18,715 nucleotides of DNA, from assembly GCA_030039935.1 (NCBI GenBank), contig JASHUQ010000078.1:1-18715 (forward strand). Reading direction: 5' to 3'. Of this stretch, positions 6,428 to 13,442 are shown in pieces. This stretch comes from Microcaldota archaeon. Lineage in GTDB: Archaea > Micrarchaeota > Micrarchaeia > Micrarchaeales > Micrarchaeaceae. The notes beneath the pieces are model-generated. The model saw only the letters and a list, made by a program, of their open reading frames with translations, searched no databases and was not told the DNA's origin. The position numbers were made by a program, and so were the translations under genes. Numbering within the stretch: position 1 is the stretch's first letter; the number at the start of each line of letters is the position of its first letter.

Positions 6428-7387
6428 ATGAAGTTCATATATGATGGAGGAATGGTTGTATATACAAACAGGAAATCAAAAAGGATGTTCCTTTTCCTAA
6501 ACAGGAGCGAGGGATGGCTCGACATGCCAAAGGGCCATATAGAAAAAAATGAAACCGCGCTCGATGCTGCTATTAGAGAGACATTCGAGGAATCAGGCCT
6601 TAAAGCCAATCCGGACAAGTTTTTCAAGTATGCTACTGATTACTGGTATAATGAAAACGGCGAAAAGACAAAGAAAACGATTACATTTTTCCTTTCAAAA
6701 GTTCCTGGAAGCTCAAAAGTAAAGGTTTCGTGGGAGCATTCGGGATACGAGTGGCTGGATTTTGGCAATTCGATGAAAAGATTGAAGTTCGATGACCAAA
6801 AGAAACTAATCAAAGCAGCAAATGAGTATATAGACAAAAAAGAGCTTATTGAGAAGCTCAACAATGAATACAAATCGCTTCCATCAAAATACAAGGATTG
6901 GAATCTCAGCAGCAACTTTGTTGCCGGAGAAGGCCCACTCGATGCCAAGGTTATTGTTATAGGCCAGGCTCCAGGCAGAAACGAGGACATAGAGGGAAGG
7001 CCGTTTGTTGGGATAAGCGGAAAGCTTCTTGACAACTTAATAAATAAAAGCGGATTGAAGAGAAGCGAGGTTTATATAACAAGCGTTGTCCAATTCTTCC
7101 CTCCAAAGAATAGGATGCCGAGCGATAGGGAGATCGCGGCCTGCAAGCCTTTTCTGATAAAACAGATAGGCATAATCAGGCCAAAGCTGATAGTCCTTCT
7201 AGGGTCGCTTGCCGCAAAAGAGCTTTGCGGAGAGAAATCAGTCACGAAAACGCACGGATCGATTATAGAGAACGTATACAAGTACTACATAACGCTGCAT
7301 CCAGCAGCCGCTGTTCGAATGAAAAAGAATGTTCCAATAATTGAAGGTGACTTCAGGAAGCTTAGGAGCATACTTTCTGATATATAA
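6428..7387 (+). CDS. Nudix hydrolase fused to family 4-like uracil-DNA glycosylase
   Basis: A 319-aa two-domain protein. Residues 1-135 are Nudix, with a complete box G36..E42..RE..EE.G (GHIEKNE, RETFEESGL) preceded by DMPKGH, as in Ap4A-hydrolase-type members. Residues 160-319 are a UDG: GQAPGRNED (179-187) and GRPFVG (190-195) form motif A, VYITSVV follows, and HPAAA (291-295) is motif B. Family 4 enzymes excise uracil from DNA and carry a 4Fe-4S cluster held by four Cys. Here the N-terminal CxxC and the Cys of VVKCRPP (reading VVQFFPP) are missing, and only Cys239 in AACKPFL remains. The ATG at 6428 is chosen because earlier in-frame codons lie inside the archaeosortase gene. The fusion suggests combined nucleotide and DNA clean-up, which is inferred. 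Confidence 0.85.
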   Translation: MKFIYDGGMVVYTNRKSKRMFLFLNRSEGWLDMPKGHIEKNETALDAAIRETFEESGLKANPDKFFKYATDYWYNENGEKTKKTITFFLSKVPGSSKVKVSWEHSGYEWLDFGNSMKRLKFDDQKKLIKAANEYIDKKELIEKLNNEYKSLPSKYKDWNLSSNFVAGEGPLDAKVIVIGQAPGRNEDIEGRPFVGISGKLLDNLINKSGLKRSEVYITSVVQFFPPKNRMPSDREIAACKPFLIKQIGIIRPKLIVLLGSLAAKELCGEKSVTKTHGSIIENVYKYYITLHPAAAVRMKKNVPIIEGDFRKLRSILSDI

Positions 7388-7398
7388 CCATTGGGGTT

Positions 7399-7421
7399 GG
7401 AGCCCGAATCTCACGGGCTCC
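7399..7421. terminator. Strong 8-bp hairpin between convergent genes
   Basis: GGAGCCCG-AATCTCA-CGGGCTCC is a perfect GC-rich stem with a 7-nt loop, 11 bp past the UDG stop and 22 bp from the end of the convergent regulator gene. It is symmetric and could end or stabilise transcripts in both directions. No U tract follows, so it may instead be an mRNA 3'-end structure or part of a small RNA. Confidence 0.45.
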
Positions 7422-7443
7422 GATTACTGTGGGGGTGAAACAA

Positions 7444-7980
7444 TTAGCGTAACGCCTCTGCGGGCGTTATAAACTGTGTTGTAGTCGCCTTGCCAGCATT
7501 AAGTTTGTAATAGACCCTTTTGCCAAGCTGATACCTGTCTAGGATTCCCTCCCTATACAGCTTGTTGAGATGCGTAGATGCAGCGTTTCTTCCTTTATAA
7601 TTCATCTCTTTCTTTATGTCATCGGCGCAGGCCATGCCTCTCCTCTGCACGGCCTGTATGATCTGCGCGTCAAGCGCAGATACGGGTACCTCTTCTTTCA
7701 CGCCTCTGACATTGGTCGTTTCCTCGGGTTCGGGGTCTTCATCATAGTAAATTTCGTGAAGCCCCTGCTCTATCCTTGCCATTTTGTCCATAATTCCTTT
7801 TAGTATCATTGTGGTCTTTCTGTTCTCATCTATTATATATTTCATAAGATTGGCGCTGTTTGTGGCAGCCACATCCTTCTCGCTGATGAACTGCTTCTCG
7901 CTAGTCTTAATATCTTGAATATCATGAAGCTTTTTCTTTATCTCAACAAGTTCCCTGTTCAGCTCTTTTTTTGAACGCAT
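7444..7980 (-). CDS. Coiled-coil winged-helix transcription regulator
   Basis: A 178-aa protein from ATG 7980 (the upstream TTG at 7998 is less likely). Residues 1-95 are charged and helical with heptad-like spacing (KKELNRELVEIKKKLHDI, NRKTTMILKGIMDKMARIEQGL), suggesting a coiled-coil dimer. A Glu/Pro-rich linker (DEDPEPEE) leads to a winged-helix domain at about 105-170: VSALDAQIIQAVQRRG, DIKKEMNYKGRNAASTHLNKLYREGILDRYQ, then a wing KRVYYKL. The order resembles MarR/ArsR-like regulators, but I cannot name a family. Tandem near-palindromes lie 40-60 bp upstream of its start, consistent with autoregulation. It is convergent with the Nudix-UDG gene and divergent from the KH-top6B pair. Confidence 0.75.
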   Translation of the reverse strand: MRSKKELNRELVEIKKKLHDIQDIKTSEKQFISEKDVAATNSANLMKYIIDENRKTTMILKGIMDKMARIEQGLHEIYYDEDPEPEETTNVRGVKEEVPVSALDAQIIQAVQRRGMACADDIKKEMNYKGRNAASTHLNKLYREGILDRYQLGKRVYYKLNAGKATTTQFITPAEALR

Positions 7981-8018
7981 GATCCCAACCCAATTCAATC
8001 ATATCCATGCTGCATATG

Positions 8019-8051
8019 AATCATGATTTAATCACGATTTTAATTGTGCAT
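8019..8051. promoter_or_regulatory. Tandem palindromic sites upstream of the winged-helix regulator (probable operator)
   Basis: AATCATGATT (8019-8028, perfect palindrome) is followed at an 11-bp step by AATCACGATT (8030-8039, near-palindrome) and then a weaker AATTGTGCAT. An 11-bp period puts the sites on the same DNA face. They lie between a TATA-like box (AACATTTAAATAC on the minus strand, about 8058-8070) and the regulator start, where bound protein would block initiation. Confidence 0.5.
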
Positions 8052-8200
8052 AGACAAGTATTTAAATGTTACTAAAAACCTAAAATAGAGGAACTTTTTA
8101 CATTTTCCTTTGTTCCGCTAATTTTTTGCTGTTTTTTACACAATTTCTATTCTAAATATAGAGGTTTTATTAATGTTAATTGGAAATATAACAAGAACTT
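8052..8200. promoter_or_regulatory. A/T-rich intergenic promoter region for the KH-top6B operon
   Basis: About 200 bp separate the regulator start from the KH gene. The right part is strongly A/T-rich with several T tracts. GGTTTTATTAATGTTA (about 8163-8178) is the best TATA-like box on the plus strand, 30-45 bp before the KH start. I see no open reading frame or structured RNA here. Confidence 0.4.
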
Positions 8201-8210
8201 AGTGAAGTCA

Positions 8211-8732
8211 ATGGAAGACATCTACATACCAAGAGAAAGGCTGGATATCCTAAAAAGCGACAAGAGGCTGTTCAGGCAAATGGAATCAATATGCGATTGC
8301 AAGATAGAGATAGAATCAGATAGGCTTTGCCTTACCGGAAATGCATATTCCGAGTTCTTGGCAAAGAACATAGTGTTCGCTTTCGGAAGAGGATTCGACC
8401 TGAATGCGGCAAGGCTACTCTCAGATGAGGACTACTACTTCTCCTCTATAGACCTAAAACATGTGCTTGGAAGCGAGAAGAGAGTGAAGCAGATAAAAGC
8501 GAGGATAATAGGGCAGAGCGGAAGGACAAAGGGTTATATAGAAAATGTAAGCTCTGCAAAGATAAGCGTTTATGGGGATACTGTAAGCTTTATAGGAAGC
8601 GTAGAAGAGATAAACGAGGCAGAAACAGCCGTGAATACCCTCATAGATGGAGGAACGCACAAGCTTGCGTATCTAAGAATGGAGGCTGCACACAGGAAGA
8701 ACAAGGAAAGAGCACACAGCCCTGGATTTTAG
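8211..8732 (+). CDS. KH-domain protein, archaeal PNO1/DIM2 (KRR1-like) homologue
   Basis: A 173-aa protein from ATG 8211 (GTG 8202 is an in-frame alternative). Two KH-like units are visible: a degenerate N-terminal one (IYIPRERLDIL...CKIEIESDRLCLTG) and a C-terminal one with the GxxG loop in KARIIGQSGRTKGYIEN followed by ISVYGDTVSFIG. This matches archaeal PNO1/DIM2 homologues, which bind the 3' region of small-subunit rRNA precursor during 30S maturation. It ends 8 bp before top6B, so the two are co-transcribed; this pairing is common in archaea. Confidence 0.85.
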   Translation: MEDIYIPRERLDILKSDKRLFRQMESICDCKIEIESDRLCLTGNAYSEFLAKNIVFAFGRGFDLNAARLLSDEDYYFSSIDLKHVLGSEKRVKQIKARIIGQSGRTKGYIENVSSAKISVYGDTVSFIGSVEEINEAETAVNTLIDGGTHKLAYLRMEAAHRKNKERAHSPGF

Positions 8733-8740
8733 GCGATCAA

Positions 8741-10351
8741 ATGGCAGAGCAAAGAAATGCGGATGAGATATTCAAGGAGTTCAAGGAGCATTCTATTGCA
8801 GAGTTCTTCAAGAAGAACAGGCAGATGTTGGGCTATTCCGGAATGGTGAGGTCGCTTGTAACAGTAGTCCATGAATATGTGACAAACTCTTTTGACGCAA
8901 CCGAAGAGGCGCACATTCTCCCAGACATTGAGGTCGAGATAACCCAGATTGGAGACAGCAAGTACAAGGTAAAAGTCAGCGACAATGGCCCAGGAATCCC
9001 GAAGAAGTTTATTGGAAAGGCCCTGGCAACGATCCTTGCCGGAACAAAGTTCCACAGGTATGTGCAGCAAAGAGGGCAGCAGGGAATAGGTGCTGCGGGG
9101 TGCACCCTCTTTTCTCAGATAACAACAGGAAAGCCCATACTCGCCCAATCTGGAACTGGAAAAGAGAGCTATGCATGCGAACTCTCAATAGATACAATGA
9201 AGAACATCCCGATTGTAAAAAACCTCGTCGACGTAGACCAGAAATTCAAAGGGCTGTCTATTGTGGGAGAATTCGCGGATGTAAAATACGAGAATAGCGA
9301 TCATGGGGTCTATGAATACCTGAAAAGAACCGCGCTGTCAAACCCGCATTCCCAGATAAAGTTCAAGGACCCAGAAGGAAAGGAATATGTCTTTATGAGA
9401 TCTGTAAAGGAAATGCCACAGAAGTCAAGGCCGATCCAGCCGCATCCTCTCGGGCTTTCTGTCAATGACATTCTCGAGTTTGCGCATTCAAGCCAGAGCA
9501 GGAAGATCTCATCATTCCTTGTCGAAACTTTTGCAAGAACCACATCAAACAAGGTATCGGAGCTAAAAGAGATTGCAAAAACAGTCGACTTTGACAAATC
9601 CCCAAAAGAATTGAACTGGACAGAAGCAGAAGAATTGATAAAGGCTATAAGGGCAATCAGGTGGATCGCTCCAGATGCAAGCTCGATAATTCCAATAGGG
9701 GAAAGCAGGATAAAGCTAGCGCTCAAGAACATACTGAACCCAGAGTTCATGAACGTTGTTGAAAGAAAGCCGTGTGTTTTTAGGGGGGGAGTGCCGTTTG
9801 TAGTAGAGGCTGCTGTTGCATACGGGGGAAATTCTGGAAAAAAGGAAGAGAATGGCTATTCCGGGACAATCCTGAGGTTTGCAAACAGGGTTCCTCTTCT
9901 TTTTGATGCGAGCAGCTGCGCGATAAGCAAGTCTATAAATGAGATTGACTGGAAAAGGTACAACATCGACATGGAGACGCAGCCGGTAAGCATTTTCGTA
10001 AATGTTTCCTCTGTTTACATCCCGTATTCTGGGGTTGGAAAGGAGGCGATTTCGCAAGAGACAGAGATAATTGACGAGATAAAGCTTGCGGTGATGGAGG
10101 CGGCGCGGGGAGTCCAGAGATATGTGAGAGGAAAGGAGCAGGTAGCGTTCAATGCAAATAGGTATAAGGCAATAGCCAGATACGTGAAGCAATTGTCAAG
10201 CGACATTGGCGATCTGACTGGCTCTGACAAAAGAGGAATAGAGACAAAGCTTGACAAAATAATAACAAAGCACTTCCCAAAGATGAAAGATGAAAATGAG
10301 GAAAAGTACGAAAATAGTAATGAAGAAGAAAAAGATGAAACTGCAGATTGA
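8741..10351 (+). CDS. top6B: DNA topoisomerase VI subunit B
   Basis: A 536-aa protein, the usual length. The Bergerat/GHKL ATP-binding motifs are intact: HEYVTNSFDA (about 44-53, with catalytic Glu and Asn), DNGPGIP (81-87) and QRGQQGIGAAG (110-120). The H2TH and transducer regions follow, with the conserved switch-lysine-type segment near VERKPCVFRGGVPFVVEAA. It ends in an acidic tail (NEEKYENSNEEEKDETAD). Together with subunit A it forms an A2B2 type IIB topoisomerase that relaxes and decatenates DNA. The expected top6A is not downstream; a hicBA module lies there on the opposite strand, 11 bp away. Confidence 0.95.
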   Translation: MAEQRNADEIFKEFKEHSIAEFFKKNRQMLGYSGMVRSLVTVVHEYVTNSFDATEEAHILPDIEVEITQIGDSKYKVKVSDNGPGIPKKFIGKALATILAGTKFHRYVQQRGQQGIGAAGCTLFSQITTGKPILAQSGTGKESYACELSIDTMKNIPIVKNLVDVDQKFKGLSIVGEFADVKYENSDHGVYEYLKRTALSNPHSQIKFKDPEGKEYVFMRSVKEMPQKSRPIQPHPLGLSVNDILEFAHSSQSRKISSFLVETFARTTSNKVSELKEIAKTVDFDKSPKELNWTEAEELIKAIRAIRWIAPDASSIIPIGESRIKLALKNILNPEFMNVVERKPCVFRGGVPFVVEAAVAYGGNSGKKEENGYSGTILRFANRVPLLFDASSCAISKSINEIDWKRYNIDMETQPVSIFVNVSSVYIPYSGVGKEAISQETEIIDEIKLAVMEAARGVQRYVRGKEQVAFNANRYKAIARYVKQLSSDIGDLTGSDKRGIETKLDKIITKHFPKMKDENEEKYENSNEEEKDETAD

Positions 10352-10362
10352 CAAATTTTTAA

Positions 10363-10587
10363 TTATTTATTTATGAATTTTTCTAACTCATCCCAGCTAG
10401 ATCCTATATCTTCCAATATCCATCCTATTGGTTTCTTCCAAAGTTCCTTGTAATTTAAGACAGTTGCTCTCCTTCCGTCTTGATGAACGAATTTTTCATG
10501 CGAACCTCGCATGCCTGCTGACTGGAATCCTTTGGATAATAGGAAATCTACTATCAATTTTCTTTTTATTGGTCGCATTCTCGACAT
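10363..10587 (-). CDS. hicA: HicA-type mRNA interferase toxin
   Basis: A 74-aa basic protein with the HicA double-stranded-RNA-binding-like fold signature: KLIVDFLLSKGFQSAGMRGSHEKF, with the catalytic His in GSHEKF, then RRATVLNYKELWKKPIGWILEDIG. HicA toxins cut mRNA and tmRNA when not held by HicB. The ATG at 10587 lies 9 bp after the hicB stop; a second Met at codon 4 is possible. The order is antitoxin then toxin, the reverse of the commonest hicAB order. The gene is convergent with top6B. Confidence 0.85.
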   Translation of the reverse strand: MSRMRPIKRKLIVDFLLSKGFQSAGMRGSHEKFVHQDGRRATVLNYKELWKKPIGWILEDIGSSWDELEKFINK

Positions 10588-10596
10588 TGAATCGGC

Positions 10597-10827
10597 TTAC
10601 GCCAAGGCCTCCATTACAGTTGCTTTTGCCTTATTAACGGTAGCCTTGCTATAGTGCTTCTCGTTCTGCAGCACATCAAGAATCATAAGCTTTGCGACAT
10701 CCCTTAAATTCTGCACAAGTTCCTTCATGTTCCTTCCTTGTGTACTTGCGTGTAGTTCTTTTATTCTGCCAGCGTAGCCCAATTTACCTTCCTTCTGAAC
10801 CACAGCGTTAAATCCATATATTTTCAT
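10597..10827 (-). CDS. hicB: HicB-type antitoxin
   Basis: A 76-aa protein of the HicB RNase-H-like fold: MKIYGFNAVVQKEGKLGYAGRIKEL, then ASTQGRNMKELVQNLRDVAKLMI, which corresponds to the usual GC.TqG.t.eEA..n..ea....l. There is no C-terminal ribbon-helix-helix or HTH domain, so if it represses its own operon, binding must come from another surface or partner. The start is probably leaderless or nearly so, because the TATA box lies only about 30 bp upstream and no Shine-Dalgarno is visible. Confidence 0.82.
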   Translation of the reverse strand: MKIYGFNAVVQKEGKLGYAGRIKELHASTQGRNMKELVQNLRDVAKLMILDVLQNEKHYSKATVNKAKATVMEALA

Positions 10828-10840
10828 ACTGACACATTAT

Positions 10841-10873
10841 ATTAACGCAGTTTAAGTATTTAAGATTAACGCA
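10841..10873 (-). promoter_or_regulatory. hicBA promoter with two direct repeats flanking the TATA box
   Basis: ATTAACGCA occurs twice in the same orientation (10841-10849 and 10865-10873), 24 bp apart. Between them, on the minus strand, is CTTAAATACTTAAA, a good TATA-like box about 30 bp before the hicB ATG. Repeats around the TATA box suggest an operator for autoregulation. Confidence 0.5.
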
Positions 10874-10913
10874 ATATATGTGGCTTTTTCCTGTTTCTAA
10901 CATCAACCTTTCG

Positions 10914-13271
10914 TCACGCCAAAACATCTTCAGGATTGTCAGAATCTACAAGTTTCACTTGTCCGACAGATATGTACATCCTCAATTCCTCTATTTCCTG
11001 CGTTGCCGATCTGTTCATTATGTCCTTGAATTCCTCAAGTTTGTCTGAATTCAGGAATGCTATGTATGTTTTTGAGTCAGGGAAAACAGGAACCCTCTGG
11101 AACTTGCTCGTCCTTGAATATATTACAATGTAGACTCTTTCGTTGTGGAGCGTGGCTATTATGTCTGACTTGTCGCTCGCGTCTATCTCAGTTGTGAATA
11201 CATATGCATGGGTAAGGAAGTATATCCTTAGTTTTTTGAATGTTGCAAGGTACTCTATGTCGTGGCTGCTCTGGGTGACCCACTGCTTTGGCGCATACAG
11301 CCCGTCTGCGCTTACCAGAAAGCCCTTTGAGGTGAGCTGGTTCATAAGGACCTCTATATTGCTGTGTGTTAGATTCACGGGCATGCTGTTGTATCTGATG
11401 TTGTTTGCTATCGCGACCTTCACTTCGTCAACAGAAAGCGGCATGTACTTCCAGTGGTTGTAGATGTTGAGCTTGTCGAACGTTGATACAACTTCGTTAG
11501 CCTTCAGCTTTATTGCTGTCGTATCGGTGCTCTTCATGGGAGGTATGTCTATGTAGAACTCGTCCCTTATAGGAACTCTTACAACAGTTATTAATACAAA
11601 TATTATCACAACCACAACAGCAAGCTCGACATATTGTGTTGGTATGCTGAATGCCTGTGATGCAGGCTTCGCAGTGTAGCTGAATGTGCTTGCGAGCATG
11701 TTTATCGAGAATGTAAGATTGCCCTTTGGGGTCTGCGCACCCTTTGGCAATGCATACACTATTGTTCCGTTGCTTATCGTGCCTGTGCTTTTGTATAGGT
11801 TGTTGACAGTTATATTGTATGGTATATTCGTCAATTGGGTTCCAGATGATGTTATAGAGAATGTGAATATTCCGCTCGTTGAATTTCTGCTTGTGAGTGA
11901 TATTACTATTGGTGATACATTGAACTGCGCAGCCGCGTACTGGCCGTTGTAGAACCCAAGCACTTGTGCGATATACTGCCCTGGAGGAATGTCAAGAGTT
12001 ATAGGCGCCTGTATTGTTATGTTGCCTGTAGAGTTAAAGGACGATAAAGGAATAGTCTGCACCTGCGTAAGGTTTTCATTGTATATTGCTAGGTGCAATG
12101 AATAGCCTTTCTTTTGCGTCGACCTTTGAATTATGCTTATTGTCGGGGTTGGGCTCACTGAGGTTGCTGGCGTTACGCTTTGCGCTATCGACATTGTCCC
12201 GTTTATCGAGAAGTTTACATTATAATCGTGATAGGTGTAGATATCGCTTGAATTGCCTATCGAATATCCGTTATTTGTGTAAACAGTTACTCTTCCATAC
12301 CCAATCTTATTGTTTGATGAAAGATTATCCAATACTGGTATAGATATTGGATCTAAAGCAAATCCGAATTTTCCTGTCTGGTTTATTGCAATCGTGTTTG
12401 AACTTCCATATGTATAGCTTGGAATCCAGAATAGCTGCGATATCGCCTTCGCAACATCATGGCCAGCATCGCTTGCATTCCTCCATTCTGTTATGTAATT
12501 CGGGAATATGAGTATTGAGCCGTTGTATTGGCTTGTGTATGACAGTGCGCCGTATCTCTTTCCAGTGGCAAGATAGTATGTGCTCTTGTTGAAGAAAAAT
12601 CCAGTATTTGCATATGTGGAGTTCTTCTGCAGCCATAAAAGATATGAAGGAATGCTGGATTGCGGAATGCTTACAAGAACATCGCCCTGCGCAACAAAAG
12701 AGAAATTGCCACCAGCATAGACTATGTCTATTCCTTTATTTAACAGGTAATTTATCAGCGTGTCGTTCTTTCCTGTTACATTTGAAAACATTGATGATGG
12801 CATGGCGCTGTCCAGTATTACAAGAACTGAATCCTTTGGCATGCTCTGAACATTCTGCATGTTTATAAGAGACACAGAAGAGTTGCTTGGCACAACGCCG
12901 TAGAGAGCGAGATCGTTTTCCACGCTGTTTATTATGCTCCCTAGATTCTGGCAATAGCTTGGGCAGTTGTCGCTCACATTAAGTATGTAGAAGTTTTTCG
13001 GGGGAGGCTGCTGGAAGATCGTCGCGTTGGCGTATATTGAAGAGATGTTGTTTATGTTATATGAAAAAAGCACATATGGCTTGATCTCGCTGCCGAAATC
13101 GTATGACAAAAGGTTTGTAGACTCTAGGGATGTGCTCAGGCCTGAGTGCAGAACCGATCCTGATGTCTTTGTGGGGGATGCGCTTCTAAGGCTCAATCCC
13201 GCATATGAGACTAGTATTACCACTGCTATGAATACAATTATAAATGCAATATACATCTTTTTAACTCGCAT
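10914..13271 (-). CDS. Large bitopic surface protein with cytosolic winged-helix-like tail
   Basis: A 785-aa protein. Residues 1-30 are a basic stretch plus a hydrophobic helix (signal anchor). Residues 31-545 are Ser/Thr/Asn/Tyr-rich with more than 20 N-X-S/T sequons and one CPSYC pair, so they lie outside the cell and are probably glycosylated. A second TM helix at about 547-566 leads to a 219-residue cytosolic region; its first part (SVDEVKVAIANNI ... NIEVLMNQLTSKGFLVSADGLY) looks like a winged helix. Between residues 130 and 330 strands such as DSVLVILDSAM and GIDIVYAGGNF suggest a Rossmann-like fold. I do not recognise the family. It is the last gene of the minus-strand locus, 11 bp after the 52-aa gene, and could be a cell-surface adhesin or sensor for the machine upstream. 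Confidence 0.75.
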   Translation of the reverse strand: MRVKKMYIAFIIVFIAVVILVSYAGLSLRSASPTKTSGSVLHSGLSTSLESTNLLSYDFGSEIKPYVLFSYNINNISSIYANATIFQQPPPKNFYILNVSDNCPSYCQNLGSIINSVENDLALYGVVPSNSSVSLINMQNVQSMPKDSVLVILDSAMPSSMFSNVTGKNDTLINYLLNKGIDIVYAGGNFSFVAQGDVLVSIPQSSIPSYLLWLQKNSTYANTGFFFNKSTYYLATGKRYGALSYTSQYNGSILIFPNYITEWRNASDAGHDVAKAISQLFWIPSYTYGSSNTIAINQTGKFGFALDPISIPVLDNLSSNNKIGYGRVTVYTNNGYSIGNSSDIYTYHDYNVNFSINGTMSIAQSVTPATSVSPTPTISIIQRSTQKKGYSLHLAIYNENLTQVQTIPLSSFNSTGNITIQAPITLDIPPGQYIAQVLGFYNGQYAAAQFNVSPIVISLTSRNSTSGIFTFSITSSGTQLTNIPYNITVNNLYKSTGTISNGTIVYALPKGAQTPKGNLTFSINMLASTFSYTAKPASQAFSIPTQYVELAVVVVIIFVLITVVRVPIRDEFYIDIPPMKSTDTTAIKLKANEVVSTFDKLNIYNHWKYMPLSVDEVKVAIANNIRYNSMPVNLTHSNIEVLMNQLTSKGFLVSADGLYAPKQWVTQSSHDIEYLATFKKLRIYFLTHAYVFTTEIDASDKSDIIATLHNERVYIVIYSRTSKFQRVPVFPDSKTYIAFLNSDKLEEFKDIMNRSATQEIEELRMYISVGQVKLVDSDNPEDVLA

Positions 13272-13282
13272 TGAAACACTGG

Positions 13283-13441
13283 CTATGCTGTTGCCTTTGC
13301 CTGGTTCTCCTCCTCTCCCTTCTTTCCGAACATCTTGATGAACATGTTTGTGATAAAGTTGTTCTTCTCCCCTACTCTTTTCACTATGTTGTAGGTTTTT
13401 AGATATCTTACCCTTTTATTTATAGTTACAGCGTATTTCAT
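13283..13441 (-). CDS. Small basic 52-aa protein between two locus genes
   Basis: Translation from ATG 13441 gives a lysine-rich peptide beginning MKYAVTINKRVRYLKTYN, with an amphipathic middle (NNFITNMFIKMFGKK) and ending ENQAKATA before TAG. It fills the gap exactly: one base separates its ATG from the upstream stop and 11 bp follow before the surface-protein gene. That spacing is the main evidence that it is real. No family is recognised; the basic amphipathic segment could lie along the membrane or bind a partner. Confidence 0.6.
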   Translation of the reverse strand: MKYAVTINKRVRYLKTYNIVKRVGEKNNFITNMFIKMFGKKGEEENQAKATA

Positions 13442-13442
13442 G

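Noticed and set aside
6428-7387. UDGX-type crosslinking glycosylase
   Set aside because: The KRRIH loop that defines UDGX is absent; the sequence follows family 4 apart from the lost cysteines.
10914-13271. Surface protein as archaeosortase substrate
   Set aside because: It ends in a 219-residue cytosolic domain, not in a short sorting tail of motif, TM helix and basic residues.
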